Shown: one piece after another, positions 1-11,672 of the stretch
Layout of the letters: each line of letters begins with the position of its first letter
Numbering within the stretch: the stretch's first letter is position 1
Source: Talpa occidentalis
Taxonomy: Eukaryota > Chordata > Mammalia > Eulipotyphla > Talpidae
Assembly (NCBI RefSeq): GCF_014898055.3
Contig: NW_026555331.1
Coordinates: 107,009,194-107,073,193, forward strand
Length of the DNA stretch: 64,000 nt
Reading direction: 5' to 3'
Position numbers and translations under genes: made by a program
Notes under the pieces: generated by a model
The model's database searches: none
The model's input: only the letters and a program-made list of their open reading frames with translations
Told to the model about the DNA's origin: nothing

Positions 1-699
1 ATTTCCTGTCTTTATCTGTTCATTACACATTGTAAAGGGTGGAGGTCCCCCAAACTTAAAACCAGTTTGATGTAGAAGGAACAGTGGGTTGAGACATTGG
101 TAACCTGCCTTTGCCAACCCATTCATCAGGTTGGGAAGGGCATCCCCAAAGTCATCTGCTCAAGACATTTGGGTTCCAGAATAGGGCACTTCTAGTCCAT
201 TCTTTAGTGTTGGGTTGACATTATTTTTGGTCCCAAATGTTCATGCTGGACCTCCCCAAACCCTCACCTCTATTTCCAAAGGATTTTTCACTCATGGTAC
301 CTTTCCATCCTGATTATGCAGGCATGGAAAGGATAAATACCCACATTTACAGCACAGTGGGGAAACTGAGTCATAAGGTACATGGCAGTTTCATGGAGGC
401 CATGCTGGGCCATGAAAAAGGGAAGGGTATGGATCCAGTTCATTGTGTGTGAGATCACTGCCCTCCCCAGAAGAGATGTAAGTGGGAGGAGGAGCCCACA
501 CCTTGCTCCAGCCTCTATTGTGTAGAGCTCCCTCCTTCCAGTCATCCCTAGCAACGCTCAATGGACTTGTCACCATGACATCGGCCCACAGAGGCAGGTG
601 GAGGGGGAGAGGCAAACAAGGGGGCCCCATAACAGTAGAGACTGCTATGGAATGAGGAATATCAAGGGAAAGAAACCAGGATAACTCATCAGGCTCATC

Positions 700-830
700 C
701 TCCACTGACTACAGAGAAACTGAGGCCCAAAGAAAAGAAAAACCTGTTCAAAGGTGAGACAAGTGTCAGTGGCATAGCCAGAATTAGACCTGGCTTCCAA
801 CCAGTTTCTTTGAGGCAATAAGGGGTGAAA
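700..830 (-). repeat. MIR fragment
   Basis: CAGAGAAACTGAGGCCCAAA followed by GGCATAGCCAGAATTAGACC and TGGCTTCCAACC, antisense MIR. Confidence 0.6.
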
Positions 831-1199
831 GCATCTGGCTGGCAGAATCTTATCTCCTTCCTGTCACCCCAGTGGTATCTCCCTGGGGCAGGGGCTGCTT
901 CTCTCCAGAGACCTTTGGGGATAAAATCCTCTTAGTGTAGACAGACCACTCCCTCCCAAGATGCCATCTAGGGGCCACAAAGTTGTGCCTCTTAGACATG
1001 ACAGAAGACCACACCACCTCAGAATGAGGACAACATCCTTAGTGTGAATGGGACCTTCCCATACCCAAGGACATAACTGCTTCTTCTGGGTCCCAGGCTC
1101 CCCTCTTCTCCCCTGGCTGCCAATTTCCTAGCTGTTCAGAGCAGCCCAAGTAGCACTGTCTCCCTAATTGTGGCAGGCCCTCCCAAAGTCAGTATATTC

Positions 1200-1320
1200 T
1201 CTGTCTTCTTCACACAGATAAGGAGACTAAAGCTTAGACAAGGGGACCTCCTTGTCACTCAGTGAATCACAGCACAGCCAGGACTTAAATCCCCACCATC
1301 TGGAATCTGGGTTCCTCCTG
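1200..1320 (-). repeat. MIR fragment
   Basis: CAGATAAGGAGACTAAAGCT and AGCCAGGACTTAAATCC, antisense MIR. Confidence 0.55.
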
Positions 1321-1699
1321 CTTTCCCTCACCCCAAGCACCAATCATGCAGTATGTGAGTTGAGCTCCATATCAGACTCTGGAGCACCTAGTTTGAGGTG
1401 GACTAATTGCACTTGCAGGAGGTCCTCAGGGTCACTAGTGCTGGGGCTTTGCTATGGGGATTCCAGATTCTTCTGTGGTTGCTGGAGGGGGTGGGGGTGG
1501 AGGTGTGAACAAGGAAGGATACTGTAGTCACTGACTTAATAAGCAGGAGGGAGGAGAGGGAATGGTCAAGGATAAAGTTTTCAGCAAACCTGAATTTAGA
1601 ATTAGATGGCAGGTGCTGAAAATCAAACAGCATTCTTCTAGAATATTCTAGTCCTGCACCATGGGGCTCTAAAACTAGCAGTATTGAGGCCTATGCTTG

Positions 1700-1925
1700 G
1701 GCCTGGCATTCAAAACTTCCATGATCTTGCTCTTGTTGCTTCTACCTGCCTCTATGTTTCATCTCTGGTCCCATTCTCCCTTCCAGCTGACACATCACTT
1801 GTGTAATTTTCCAAGGTTTTGTTCAACAACATTTCCCCCAAGAAGTCTTCCCAGCTTGCTTCCTCCTCTGAAATCAGCCCCTTCCCATGTCTTCCCACAT
1901 CCTGGGCTGTGCTATTTCACTTACA
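1700..1925 (+). repeat. L2 fragment
   Basis: GGCATTCAAAACTTCCATGA, TCTTGCTCTTGTTGCTTCTA and CCTGCCTCTATGTTTCATCT in L2 order. Confidence 0.6.
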
Positions 1926-1931
1926 AATAAG

Positions 1932-2034
<103 letters not shown>

Positions 2035-2639
2035 TCTCACCTTTCCCTCCCCTACCCCACCCCCTGGCAGGCTCAGATTGCATGCCTCTTTGAAGAGCCT
2101 GTATCTAATGAGGAGAGGGCAACATATCACAAACCCAATAAGAGATATGCCTCCCAGGGAAGAGCCAGGAAGTGGCTGGAAGACTCCTGCTGGGAGAGGG
2201 AGGGAAGATCAAGGTGACTCACTCTCCGTCCTCCCTGAGTAAAGGGTCCTTAGGCAGAGGAACAGCTCAGACTCCATTATTGTTTTTCTCTGCTTCCTGG
2301 ACCTTCAAAGGCAGAAGTGGAAAAATGCTAGAACATGGGCCAAGAGTTCCCAGTGTCATAAGAGGCCATCTGGGCCCTGGCTTGCTGTGGGACCCTGAGT
2401 AAGTCTCTTGCCCTCTCTAGACCCGTCACCTCCCACCCTTAGGTAGCCGTGGAGGGGAGGACTGGACTAACTTCAGAAGCCCCTACAGCTGGGAATTTGA
2501 TGACCAGGGGGCAGCCACCTTTGCTCTCTCCCTCCTTCCTCCTCTTAGTCAAGCCCTCAGTGATGGCCATGTATGTTGCACTAACTTGTGGCCCTGGGGC
2601 CTCAGGTGTGATCAGTGTCACTGGGGACTGAGAACTGAG

Positions 2640-2990
2640 TTTCTGGATTCACAGCTGCACTTCCTCAATCCAGCGGACAGGATACATTTGGGACCCTTCC
2701 TGAGTCCTGCACCCTTTATCATGTCTGTCATCAAAAAATATAACATCCTTACTACACCAAGGCCTTCAAGAACTATCTCTACCTCCTCCAGGAAGCCCTC
2801 CTGCACTGCTCTAGTGCACCTCCTCCCACCTTACCCGTCAAAGCCTTCTTTCCCCATTTCTGTTAGAAATTAAGTTATTCTTAACTTTAAGCAGCCTGGG
2901 GCTCCTTGAGGGAAGCACTCAGCTTTTATCACCTCTGCCTCCTCAGTGCTGAAGAGTCTTCCCATGCAAGCAAGTAGGCAGCACCCATAG
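2640..2990 (+). repeat. L2 fragment
   Basis: CTACCTCCTCCAGGAAGCCC, GGGGCTCCTTGAGGGAAGC and TTTATCACCTCTGCCTCC. Confidence 0.55.
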
Positions 2991-3269
2991 AAAGATCTCT
3001 TCTGGCAGGGACCACTCATTTGAGGTTCTTCCATTTTAATACAATCAATGCTTCAGCACGTGTCTAGAATGGGGTTCTGGGAAGTGGGGACTCCTAGTCC
3101 TCCCCCTGGAGCTGGGTTAGGTGGTGGAGGAATGCCTCGGTAGAGATGAGCCCAGTCACTCCCAAAAGCACATGGTGGGAGCCTGAGATCAAGATGGCCT
3201 AGGCTGAGCAGTGCTGTGCTTAGTGATGCTGCAGGAAGAAGGGGGAGCAGGACCCTCCTTTGTAGCTAG

Positions 3270-3555
3270 GAGGACCACAGGGGCAGGCAAGAGGAGGTGC
3301 CAGAGGAGGCCAGATAGAAGAGGGATGACAGGAGGGAGAGACAGAAGATTTGGGGGGAAGGGAGGTAGAGGAGATACTGGGAGGAAGAGAGAGAGGGGAA
3401 GAGAATAGAGAGAGAAGATGGAGGGAAGAAAGGAGAGAGAGACGCATAGACAGAAAACAAGAAACAGAAAGATACAGACACATTAACATAGGAAGAGACA
3501 AACAGAAAACACACCCAGAGACAGAGACAGACCACAGAGAGAGGGAGGAGACAGA
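3270..3555. repeat. Purine-rich low-complexity tract
   Basis: GA-rich plus strand (ggagaga, aagagag) over almost 300 bp, shading into CAGAGA units. The overlapping ORFs of 116-140 codons are low-complexity artefacts. Confidence 0.85.
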
Positions 3556-4149
3556 GAAAGCCACGCACACACGGAGATGGGTTCAGAGGAGTCAAGAATA
3601 CAGTGGCCGCCTCTGGCCAAACCATGGTGAGCTAGTCCATGTCCCTTCTCCTTGCAGACAGGAGACTGGTGTCCAGTCTCCCTTGATGGGACTTGCCCCA
3701 TTATACCATGTATGGGGATTTGTGATCATTTTGGATGGCCTAGGATTAGAAGCTGGTTTTCATATGGGCTAGGGGAGACATGGAGGGAGCCCACTTCTTG
3801 CCATAGAGCTGAAATGTCAGGGCCTTACCTTCTAAGCTCTCTGTAACCAGAGCCCCACCAACCCCATCCACCAGTGTATGTATGTAGATAAGATGCACCT
3901 GCCCTGGGAAAATTAGTGAGCTTGGGGCTCAAGAAATGGAAGTGGGGAGAATGCAGGAAGTTTAAGACCCAAGGCTGGTAGCATTAATGGGGCCCAGCAT
4001 GAAAGTGTGGGTACTTTACTGTACCAGCTCTGCCCTGAGTTCTTGGCTGGGGACCCCAAATATAGTACTCCTGCCACTCAGTGATTCCATAAGCTCCCAG
4101 AGATCCTTTTACCAACACCCTTTTCTGTGGAACCTTAAAGGCATTAGAA

Positions 4150-4310
4150 CATGGGTTTGAATCCTTGTTACGATCTTCATGAATTTGGGAAAGTCACTTA
4201 ACTTTCCTGTGCCTCGGTTTCCCACATGCAACATGAGGATAACGCTCCATCTCTGTCAAAGGTTTATGTCAGGATTAATGAGTTAGCAGGTCAGATGAAA
4301 GTACAGACAC
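4150..4310 (+). repeat. MIR element
   Basis: GAACATGGGTTTGAATCCTT, AGTCACTTAACTTTCCTGTG, CTCGGTTTCCC and CAGGATTAATGAGTTAGCA in consensus order. Confidence 0.75.
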
Positions 4311-5034
4311 ATGGAACCAGGGCCATGAAGTGGTTGTGCGGGTGGTGGGGAGAATCCTGGGGAGAATTTGGACACAAAGACACTTAGCTCAGCTCTGCCC
4401 CAGACCCCCGTGTGTGACAGGGATCAAGTCCTTTCACTTACTTGATCACTGCACCATCTTGAAATAGTCTCTGGATGAGACTAATCAAGGCTTTGGCCTC
4501 CCAAGTTTGTTACCTATAGCTGTCAGTTACCTCGCATCCATCCAGATTCCTGAATACCTTATTGCAGGATTTTCCTACACACCTGGTGTGGACCCTGGCT
4601 GCTCCCCACCACCCACCCCAGTCTTGTCAATATAAGGTCTCTCGCATCCATCCCCACCTCTGCTCCAGTGGCTTCCACTCAACCTGGGGCTGTGGCAATA
4701 GCCCCCTAACCACTACTTCTGCCTCCAGAGACTGTGTCCAAAGCTGAACTCTCAGCTCACAAGCTCCTTCCCACACTGACAGTGCTCTGCACCATCTCAC
4801 CTCCATCTACCATCTGGTCTGGTTAATGTCTTTCTCCTACTAACAGAGCTCCAGCAATGCTCAGCAGTCCCAAAGCACAAAGCACAGTGGCCTCTCCTTC
4901 CCTACACGCATTATCCATTCACCTGTTGAAACCCCACCTGTCTACAGAAGTCCAGCTCAGAGGGTTAAGCACATCCTGATCTTTCAGGAGTCCTCTAAGT
5001 TGGCCTCACAAATGCAGTGTGTCCCTCATGGAGG

Positions 5035-5225
5035 CAGTATTGCCCTGTGGGTAAGAATGAAGGCTGTGTATGCCCCTGCCTGCACCAGGGCACAGAAGCT
5101 AATGATGCCTCTGAGTCTCGGTTTTATTGTCTGCAATGTGGGCAGAAAAGCAGTACATATCTCAGGAACTCATAGGGAGCTGGGGATAAATCGGTGCACT
5201 ATACAAAGTTCTCTGTGGTAGCTGG
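5035..5225 (+). repeat. MIR element
   Basis: AGTATTGCCCTGTGGGTAAG, GAATGAAGGC, CTCTGAGTCTCGGTTTTATT and GTCTGCAATGTGGGC in MIR order, more decayed than its neighbours. Confidence 0.55.
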
Positions 5226-5699
5226 CTCCTGGAAAATGATCAACACTTGGTAGCTTTGTGGTTGATCCTCTGTGCTTAGCTGAGTAGATAAAATTTCTTA
5301 GAGACTACGTCCTAAGCTGTATCCCACCTGGGCATTATCTACCCTCTAAGGAATGAGGCTGTGGTAGGGTTTGGCTGTAGCATACACAAAACTGGACATG
5401 GACAGGAACTGGAACTTTTCCTCCTTTTCCCCTAAGCTTCTCATTTTCTTCCCTGTGTCCTTCTATTCAAAGGAAGAATCCCACTGGAAAGGCTCGTGGA
5501 GAGGGAGAGCAGCAAGGGGAGAAGGGAGTGTGGACTGAAGAGCAAAAACAGATTCTGCTTTTCCTGCCTTTGCTGCAGCACAGGGTAATTGCAATGACCG
5601 CACAACCTCACCCCTACTCCCCAGAAGTTACAGAGCAGGCAGCACTTTGGTCCCAGCAAAGAAAACTGTTCATTAGATATAGGGGCTAGTTGGCACTGT

Positions 5700-5985
5700 G
5701 CTTGCCACTCTTGGCAGCACCTTGCCCTTTTTTTCAGTTTCTGGTTTGCCAGGGTGATGTGAGTGATCTGGTTTGTGCTCCAGCACCTCCTCTGGGAAGT
5801 CTTTCCTGTCTTTCTGAGTCCCCCCACCCTGTATCCCAGAGTCCCTTGTTCACCTCCATCAGGGTATTTAGTCACTCTGTATTTCTTCTGTCTGTTGTCT
5901 GTGATTGAGGCCTCAATGCCAGTTCACAGGCTGGCACATAGTGGGTGTTTAATAAATTGATGGAATAAATACTGGGCTCAACTCT
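5700..5985 (+). repeat. L2 3' end
   Basis: GCACCTCCTCTGGGAAGTCT, TTTAGTCACTCTGTATTTC and GGCTGGCACATAGTGGGTGT followed by TTAATAAATTGATGGAATAAA, the L2 3' terminus. Confidence 0.7.
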
Positions 5986-7539
5986 GCCATGGAGAGGAGA
6001 GACAGTCACTGCCCTTGGGAAGCTCCAGGTTGATTGAGGAGAATAAGGTGCAGCCCAGGCTGGAGTAGGAGGCAAAGCAGAGCTCATCAGAGCCATAGGC
6101 TATGGGGTTGAGATGCTTCATCATCTCATTTAGCCCTACTCTTCACGCCAGCCAATATCAGGAACCCTGATCTCTGTGCCTCACCTTACTCAACTCACAG
6201 AATTCTAAAAATACAGTTTTATAATCTCAGGACTGGGATAGAGCTTGTACACCTTCTAGGTGGGGTCCTCTCTGCCCCCTAAAATCTGTTTTAATCATGC
6301 CTGGGAAGCCAGTTTCCAGATGATGCAGAGATCCTTCAGTGACTCTAACACCCCCTTCCCTCCGACTCTTACTCCTCACAGCTGCTTCCTGGGCCCAACA
6401 GAGCCCTCCGCTGGTGCAGACAGGGGAGTGCCACTTGCATCAGATTCAGGCACTGCTGCTTTGCCCTCTAACCATATCTCCTGGTAAAGTCTTCAGTCTC
6501 TGAAAGCTTGGACAGACACCTGCACACATGTGTGATAGGTGGGGGAGCTGTGCCACTGCTCAGAAGCAGACATTCACAGAGGTTGCTGTGATGTTTCCAG
6601 GATAAGGGGCTTCAGACACAGCTCACACTCAGTCCCCACCCACAGGGTCTTGGGAGGTTCTCTGCTGCTGGGTGGGGCTGGAGACGTGAGGGAGCTTCCA
6701 GGGTGGCCAGTGATTGTTGCCACATCCTCACAGAACACTCCAACCTCACTTCCATCAGACCTTCCACAGGGCATAGACTTAGGCACCCCTGCACACTCCC
6801 ATGCCAGAACCACAGCCTGAACCAAACAAGCCCCCCCAGATGCTGAACGACTCCAGTCATCTCTGCTGCAGTCTTCCCCAAAGCGTCAAGCACGCCATTT
6901 GCCAGGAGAAAAGAAAACACATATTGTTCTCCCTGGGAGGTGGGGGGTGGTCCTGAGTCAGACATGGAGCATCAACTGGGCACAGGAGTAATGCTGCCCA
7001 CAGGCCGGTACTCAAGCCAGAGGCCGAGCAGGGGGCATCTGGTTAGTGCGGATGTCCACACTCTGGCCCCAAAGCATCTACACTCTGTATGTCCCCTCCC
7101 CAGAAGTGCTCACCTCACCTTTCCTGCCTCCTGCCCTCCTTCTCTGTAGTGTAGTGTGTGGTCACCACACTGCCTGTGGGGGGGTTGAACTTGGTGTAAA
7201 CAGCAGGGGCTAAACAAAGAACAAGCCCTAATTGGGGGACCCATAGCATACAATGTAGGAGAGGGTTCCTCTCAAAACAGAAGTATTTCTATCTACCCTC
7301 TCACAGCATGGAGCCCTGGAATTGTGGGCAAGCCACTGCCCCACTGCGCTCTTATGTTACAGTAGGGTTGGAGCAGAGGGAGTGGCCCCTACATTACAAG
7401 GATCCTCAATGCCAGAGGGTACTTTGACCCTCACCCTCAGCAAGTCTCTAACTCCGGCTCCAGATCCCTCCCCACACGCTAAACCTCCTTCCTGGGCTGC
7501 AGAAGCGGATTCCCCAGCGGAGGGTCCGCGGGCACTCAC

Positions 7540-7665
7540 CGGTGGTGTTGTACTTGACGCCGTTGAAGTACTCAGGGCACGGCCTCACCACCAGGGCTCC
7601 AACCACGCTCAGAGGCCAGCAGGTCCCGATCTGGTCCAAGGTTGCATTGCAGTATGAGTAGGGAC
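7540..7665 (-). CDS. CRHR2: CRHR2 shared extracellular-domain exon
   Basis: This 126-bp exon has a cag acceptor just above 7665 and a GTGAGT donor at 7539-7534; it enters in phase 1 and leaves in phase 1. It encodes [18 protein letters not shown], then an [10 protein letters not shown] stretch, then [13 protein letters not shown]. Cys40, Cys50 and Cys64 (alpha numbering) belong to the three-disulfide hormone-binding fold, and NAT and NTT are N-glycosylation sequons. The last exon base is G, so the split codon that is Arg in the human protein as I remember it would start with G here. Confidence 0.95.
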
Positions 7666-8846
7666 CTGGCGACAGGAGAGGGCAGAGCAGGGCTCAGCGG
7701 GATCGCTGAGAGCGCGGCACGTCGCGGGGCGCACGGAGCGCGCGGGGCCCTCCGCGCTCCCAGAACGCCGGGGAAGGATCCCGCGCGGCTCGGGTCCATC
7801 AGCTGCCCGCCTACCCTCGGGGTTCAGGGGCGGCACCCAGTCGTCCAGGAGCTGCTCTTCGGGCAGCTGTAGGCTGCAGTTGGCCTCCAGCAGGCTGTGG
7901 AGCAGCGCCGCGTCCATCGCGCCGGGAGCCGCGCGCTCAGATGTGTAGAGTGACTGCACGACCGGCGCGGCCGCGAGGGACTTGGGAGGAGTGTGCGGCC
8001 GAAAGAGAGCGGGGTCCTGCCCCCGGCGCACCCAGGACCTGCTCGGTAGCCTTCGGGGGCGGTGTTTGACCGCCGGGAGCGACTAAGTCGGGACCTTCCC
8101 GGAGAGGACCTGCGGCGCGAGCGGAGCCGCAAGTCCACCCTCTCGCTCGCGGCCAATGGCGGCGCCAGGGGGCGGGGCCGGCAGCTCCTCTCGCCCGCCC
8201 ACCCTGCAGCCCCCCGCCCGGCCCCGCGGGCCGTCTGCCTGCTCAGATCTCGGCGTGGCAGGGGAGAGCGGCGAGGCTGGAGATCGTGGGCCGCACAGTG
8301 CGCCCACCCCGCCCTGCCCGGAACAGGAGGCTGCCAGCCTCACCGAGAGCCAGAGTTGGGAGGCGCGCTGTCTTTGAGTTTCTTTTCCCCATCTTAGACG
8401 CCGTAGGGAGCAGAGGGCCCATATATAGATCTGCGGGCTAGAAGAACCCCTTTGGCTTCCTGAAGGAAACAGATTGGAGGGGCCATAGAAAAGCCTAGTG
8501 AGATCAAAAGGCCTGAATGGGTGAAGACCTGGGCCAGGCCCTGGGAGCTGGGCTGGAGAGGGCTTTCAGGGAAAACCCGCCCTGGTGAGAAGGGACTGGA
8601 AGAGGAGTGAGTGGGCAGCTTCCAGCAGGAGCCAGGAGTTGGGTTTAACACCAGGTCTTCTGCGTAGGTGACTGGGAGAGGCGGGTAGAGTTGCCATTTA
8701 ATGAGATAGGGAAGTCCAGGGGAGTTATTGGCTGAAATTACCTCAAAGACTTCATGCACTTTGCTGGGTCTTACTGTCCTGGGCTTCAGAGAGAATAAAG
8801 TGAGAAGTGGGTAGTGCCACCAGAAATGGGTTTCCACATGAGGGTG

Positions 8847-8884
<38 letters not shown>

Positions 8885-11635
8885 TGTGATCTGTCCCCAC
8901 AGCAAGCTGGAAGAGCTGAAAACCTGCAGATGGAGTCTGCCCAGGTCTCCCTCAGGACTGCCTCCTCCGTAATGTGTTGCATCTCCACCGTCACAGATCA
9001 TGCCTGCTGACTGGGCAGATAAGGGCTCAGGAGCCAGGGCCCGGGGTATAGATACCCCAGCTCAGCTGGGTTCTGGTTTCGCCCCTGTCTCTCCCTACTT
9101 GCCCTGCATGTTACCCCAATTCTTACCCTCTCTCCTAGGTTGTTGAAATGTTCGCTGAGTCCTCCCCCCTTACCCCGCCCTCCCCACCACACAGCTCTGA
9201 GAGTCTTTGGTTCTGAGTTATGAGAGTCAAAGGCTGAGGAAGACACTTGTGCCTGCGTGTGTGTTTCTATCTTTAGAGGGAGCAGGAAACTCAGTCTCGG
9301 TTAGATTGGGGGCCCCAGGGCGACTAGGCCTGTCCCGTGCCAACCTCTACTGGGAACAAAGCTACCAGCGTAGGCTGCGACCACCCTGAACCTGTGCTCT
9401 GCTCTGGGCAGGGGAAGGGCATGAGGCTGGCCCCGCTACTTTCCTGTGCTCCAGTCTTACTGGTCTCCCCATTAATGCTGCTGTCATTGCTCAGGAAGAG
9501 CTGGAGAGCGAGAGAACACTGAGAGCAGGACTGAGCACTGAAATCTCTCTAGGGGCAACTGCTGGCAAGTATAGGTGCAGACCACCCAACCAGGTCTGTC
9601 CTCTGCTTCCTGAATGGATATTAGATCTCTTGACTCCACTCTGGGCAGTAGCAGTAGTATAGGTAAGTCCCTTGGTGTCCACAGTAAGCAGTGCTAGGAG
9701 TAGGGGTGCAGAGGTAGAGTCCTAACCCTAGACCTGAGCCTGACCCGAACCCTCAAGGGAGGGCAGTCCTCACTCTCAGACTGAACCTTGCCCCACAGGG
9801 TCCCACCTAAATTAGAGGGTGACTGACAGGTCAGCTCTTGTTTTCACTGGGAAATAGTTTCCATGCGCAAAGGAGGGACCTCTAACACCGATTACAGCAC
9901 AGGGAGGAAGAGAGAAATCTAGCTATGCTAAGTTATTAACATGCTCATCACCAAAGCACAGGGGAATCAGCTATTTCAGGGCATGGTAGGTGTCCAATGA
10001 CTAGAGGACAAGGATTTCTTATCTCTCATGCAGACTTCCACGGAATAAAGAGTTGGCCTGGGTGACCTGGATTGCTCTAAACCAGGACACACATGTAATC
10101 AGTTTCCTATGGGAAGTGCCATTTTGGTGGCAGAGCCAAAGGCTATTCTGCAGAGTCGGGACCTGAGCACAAATCAATAGATTCAAGTTTCCCTGGTGTC
10201 CAGGAGGTAGGATTCTTCTTGGGTGTTATTATTGGCATGATTGTCTGTTATTCTAGATGCAACAGAGAGGAAACTGAAAAAAGTAGCAGTTTTGAAACAA
10301 GGTAGTTTTACAAGTTATTTGTGTTTGCAAATAGGTAAATGAGAAAGAAGTTGGAAAGAGCTAAAATTTTCCTCAGATTAAATCCAATTACAAATAAATA
10401 GGGACCTGGGGTAATTTGGTAACTTTTGCTGCCACAGGTAAATGGGATAGAGGTGAGCTTCCATGCCAGGCTGGGGAAGAGGCCTTTGGCACAGTCAAGG
10501 CATTCATAGGCGAGTGGGGGGACTGGCAGGTTGACAAGGAAGTTCAGGGAAATGAAGTATGTGCCTTTGGCCCACCTATGATGTCAGCTGACAGTGGATA
10601 GTTCCAGGCAAGGCTCTCCAGTGCACAGCCCGATACCCTGCATCAAACAGGCATGGAGAACATAAGAAACACACATTGTGTCACATGTCTTCACAGCATC
10701 ACACACATTCTCTCACACCCCATGTCAGAGAGGAGACGGGATTTAAGGTGGTAGGCTGTGTTAGCATGTCAGAGGACCTGTGCTCCATCAGACTGGAACA
10801 GACAGGAGCAGGCAGAGCTAGGACAAAGGGGTGGACTTTCCTGGGCGTTACAACAGGACCGGTTGACATGGCAGATCAGGCGGCACCTGAAGACACCCCA
10901 TTCTTGCCCTGTAGCTCTGGGGCAGAGTCTAGACACTCCCACCCTCCTCACCTACCCTACATTGGGACAGGGGAGAAAATCTGGTGTTTTCATGTCGAAC
11001 TATGGGCCCAGACTGTGGAGTCAGGAAGGGTCACCAGGAACCTTCCAATCCTGTTTCTCATTTGCACAGGGGTGAAGGGAGGTCCAGAGGAGAAAAAGGG
11101 ATTTCCCCCTCCAACCATGCCTGGGCCATCTGCATAGCCCCACGGGGCTCCCTGTCTCCTCCCCTGGGCAGATGAAGTGAATTTTCTATTTATTCTAATT
11201 TTCTAATTGTTCACTGCAAAGAGCAGTCTTCATGGTTGTCTTCCCCCATGCTCTCCCTCCTGCTCAACTTGAGATGCCCTATGGAACAACTTGTCATTCC
11301 TGGAACTCAGCTATATCTTTGCACATGTTGTTCCCTCTGCTGGGAATGTCCTTACCACCCCAGTTAGCTTAGCCAACGCCTTAAAATGTTCAGCTTAGCT
11401 CTGAACGCCTTTGTCTTGTCTAGGTTGGGTGGGCTTTCTTGGTGTGCCCAGCTGCTGGGACCGGCACACTAAGGTTGCCAGTTTTTCTATCGTCTCTTCT
11501 GTGAAGCCCCAGGGGCAAGGCTGGCCCTATCACTGGTCCCAGCCCCCATCAGATGCTCCAGGCCTGTGCTGAGTGGGTCAGGGCTTGGCAGTGACCCTGT
11601 CTCTGGAATAAGGCTCTTTTCCCATTTGGGTGACT

Positions 11636-11672
<37 letters not shown>

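Noticed and set aside
7609..8031. In-frame 38-residue N-terminal extension of CRHR2 alpha starting at 8031
   Set aside because: The codon at 8031-8029 is GTG, not ATG. The frame is merely open in GC-rich 5' DNA, and known alpha proteins start at MDAALLHS.
9719..9760. Telomere-like CCTAACCCTAGACCTGAGCC
   Set aside because: Only one unit resembles CCCTAA; no array, so not an interstitial telomere.
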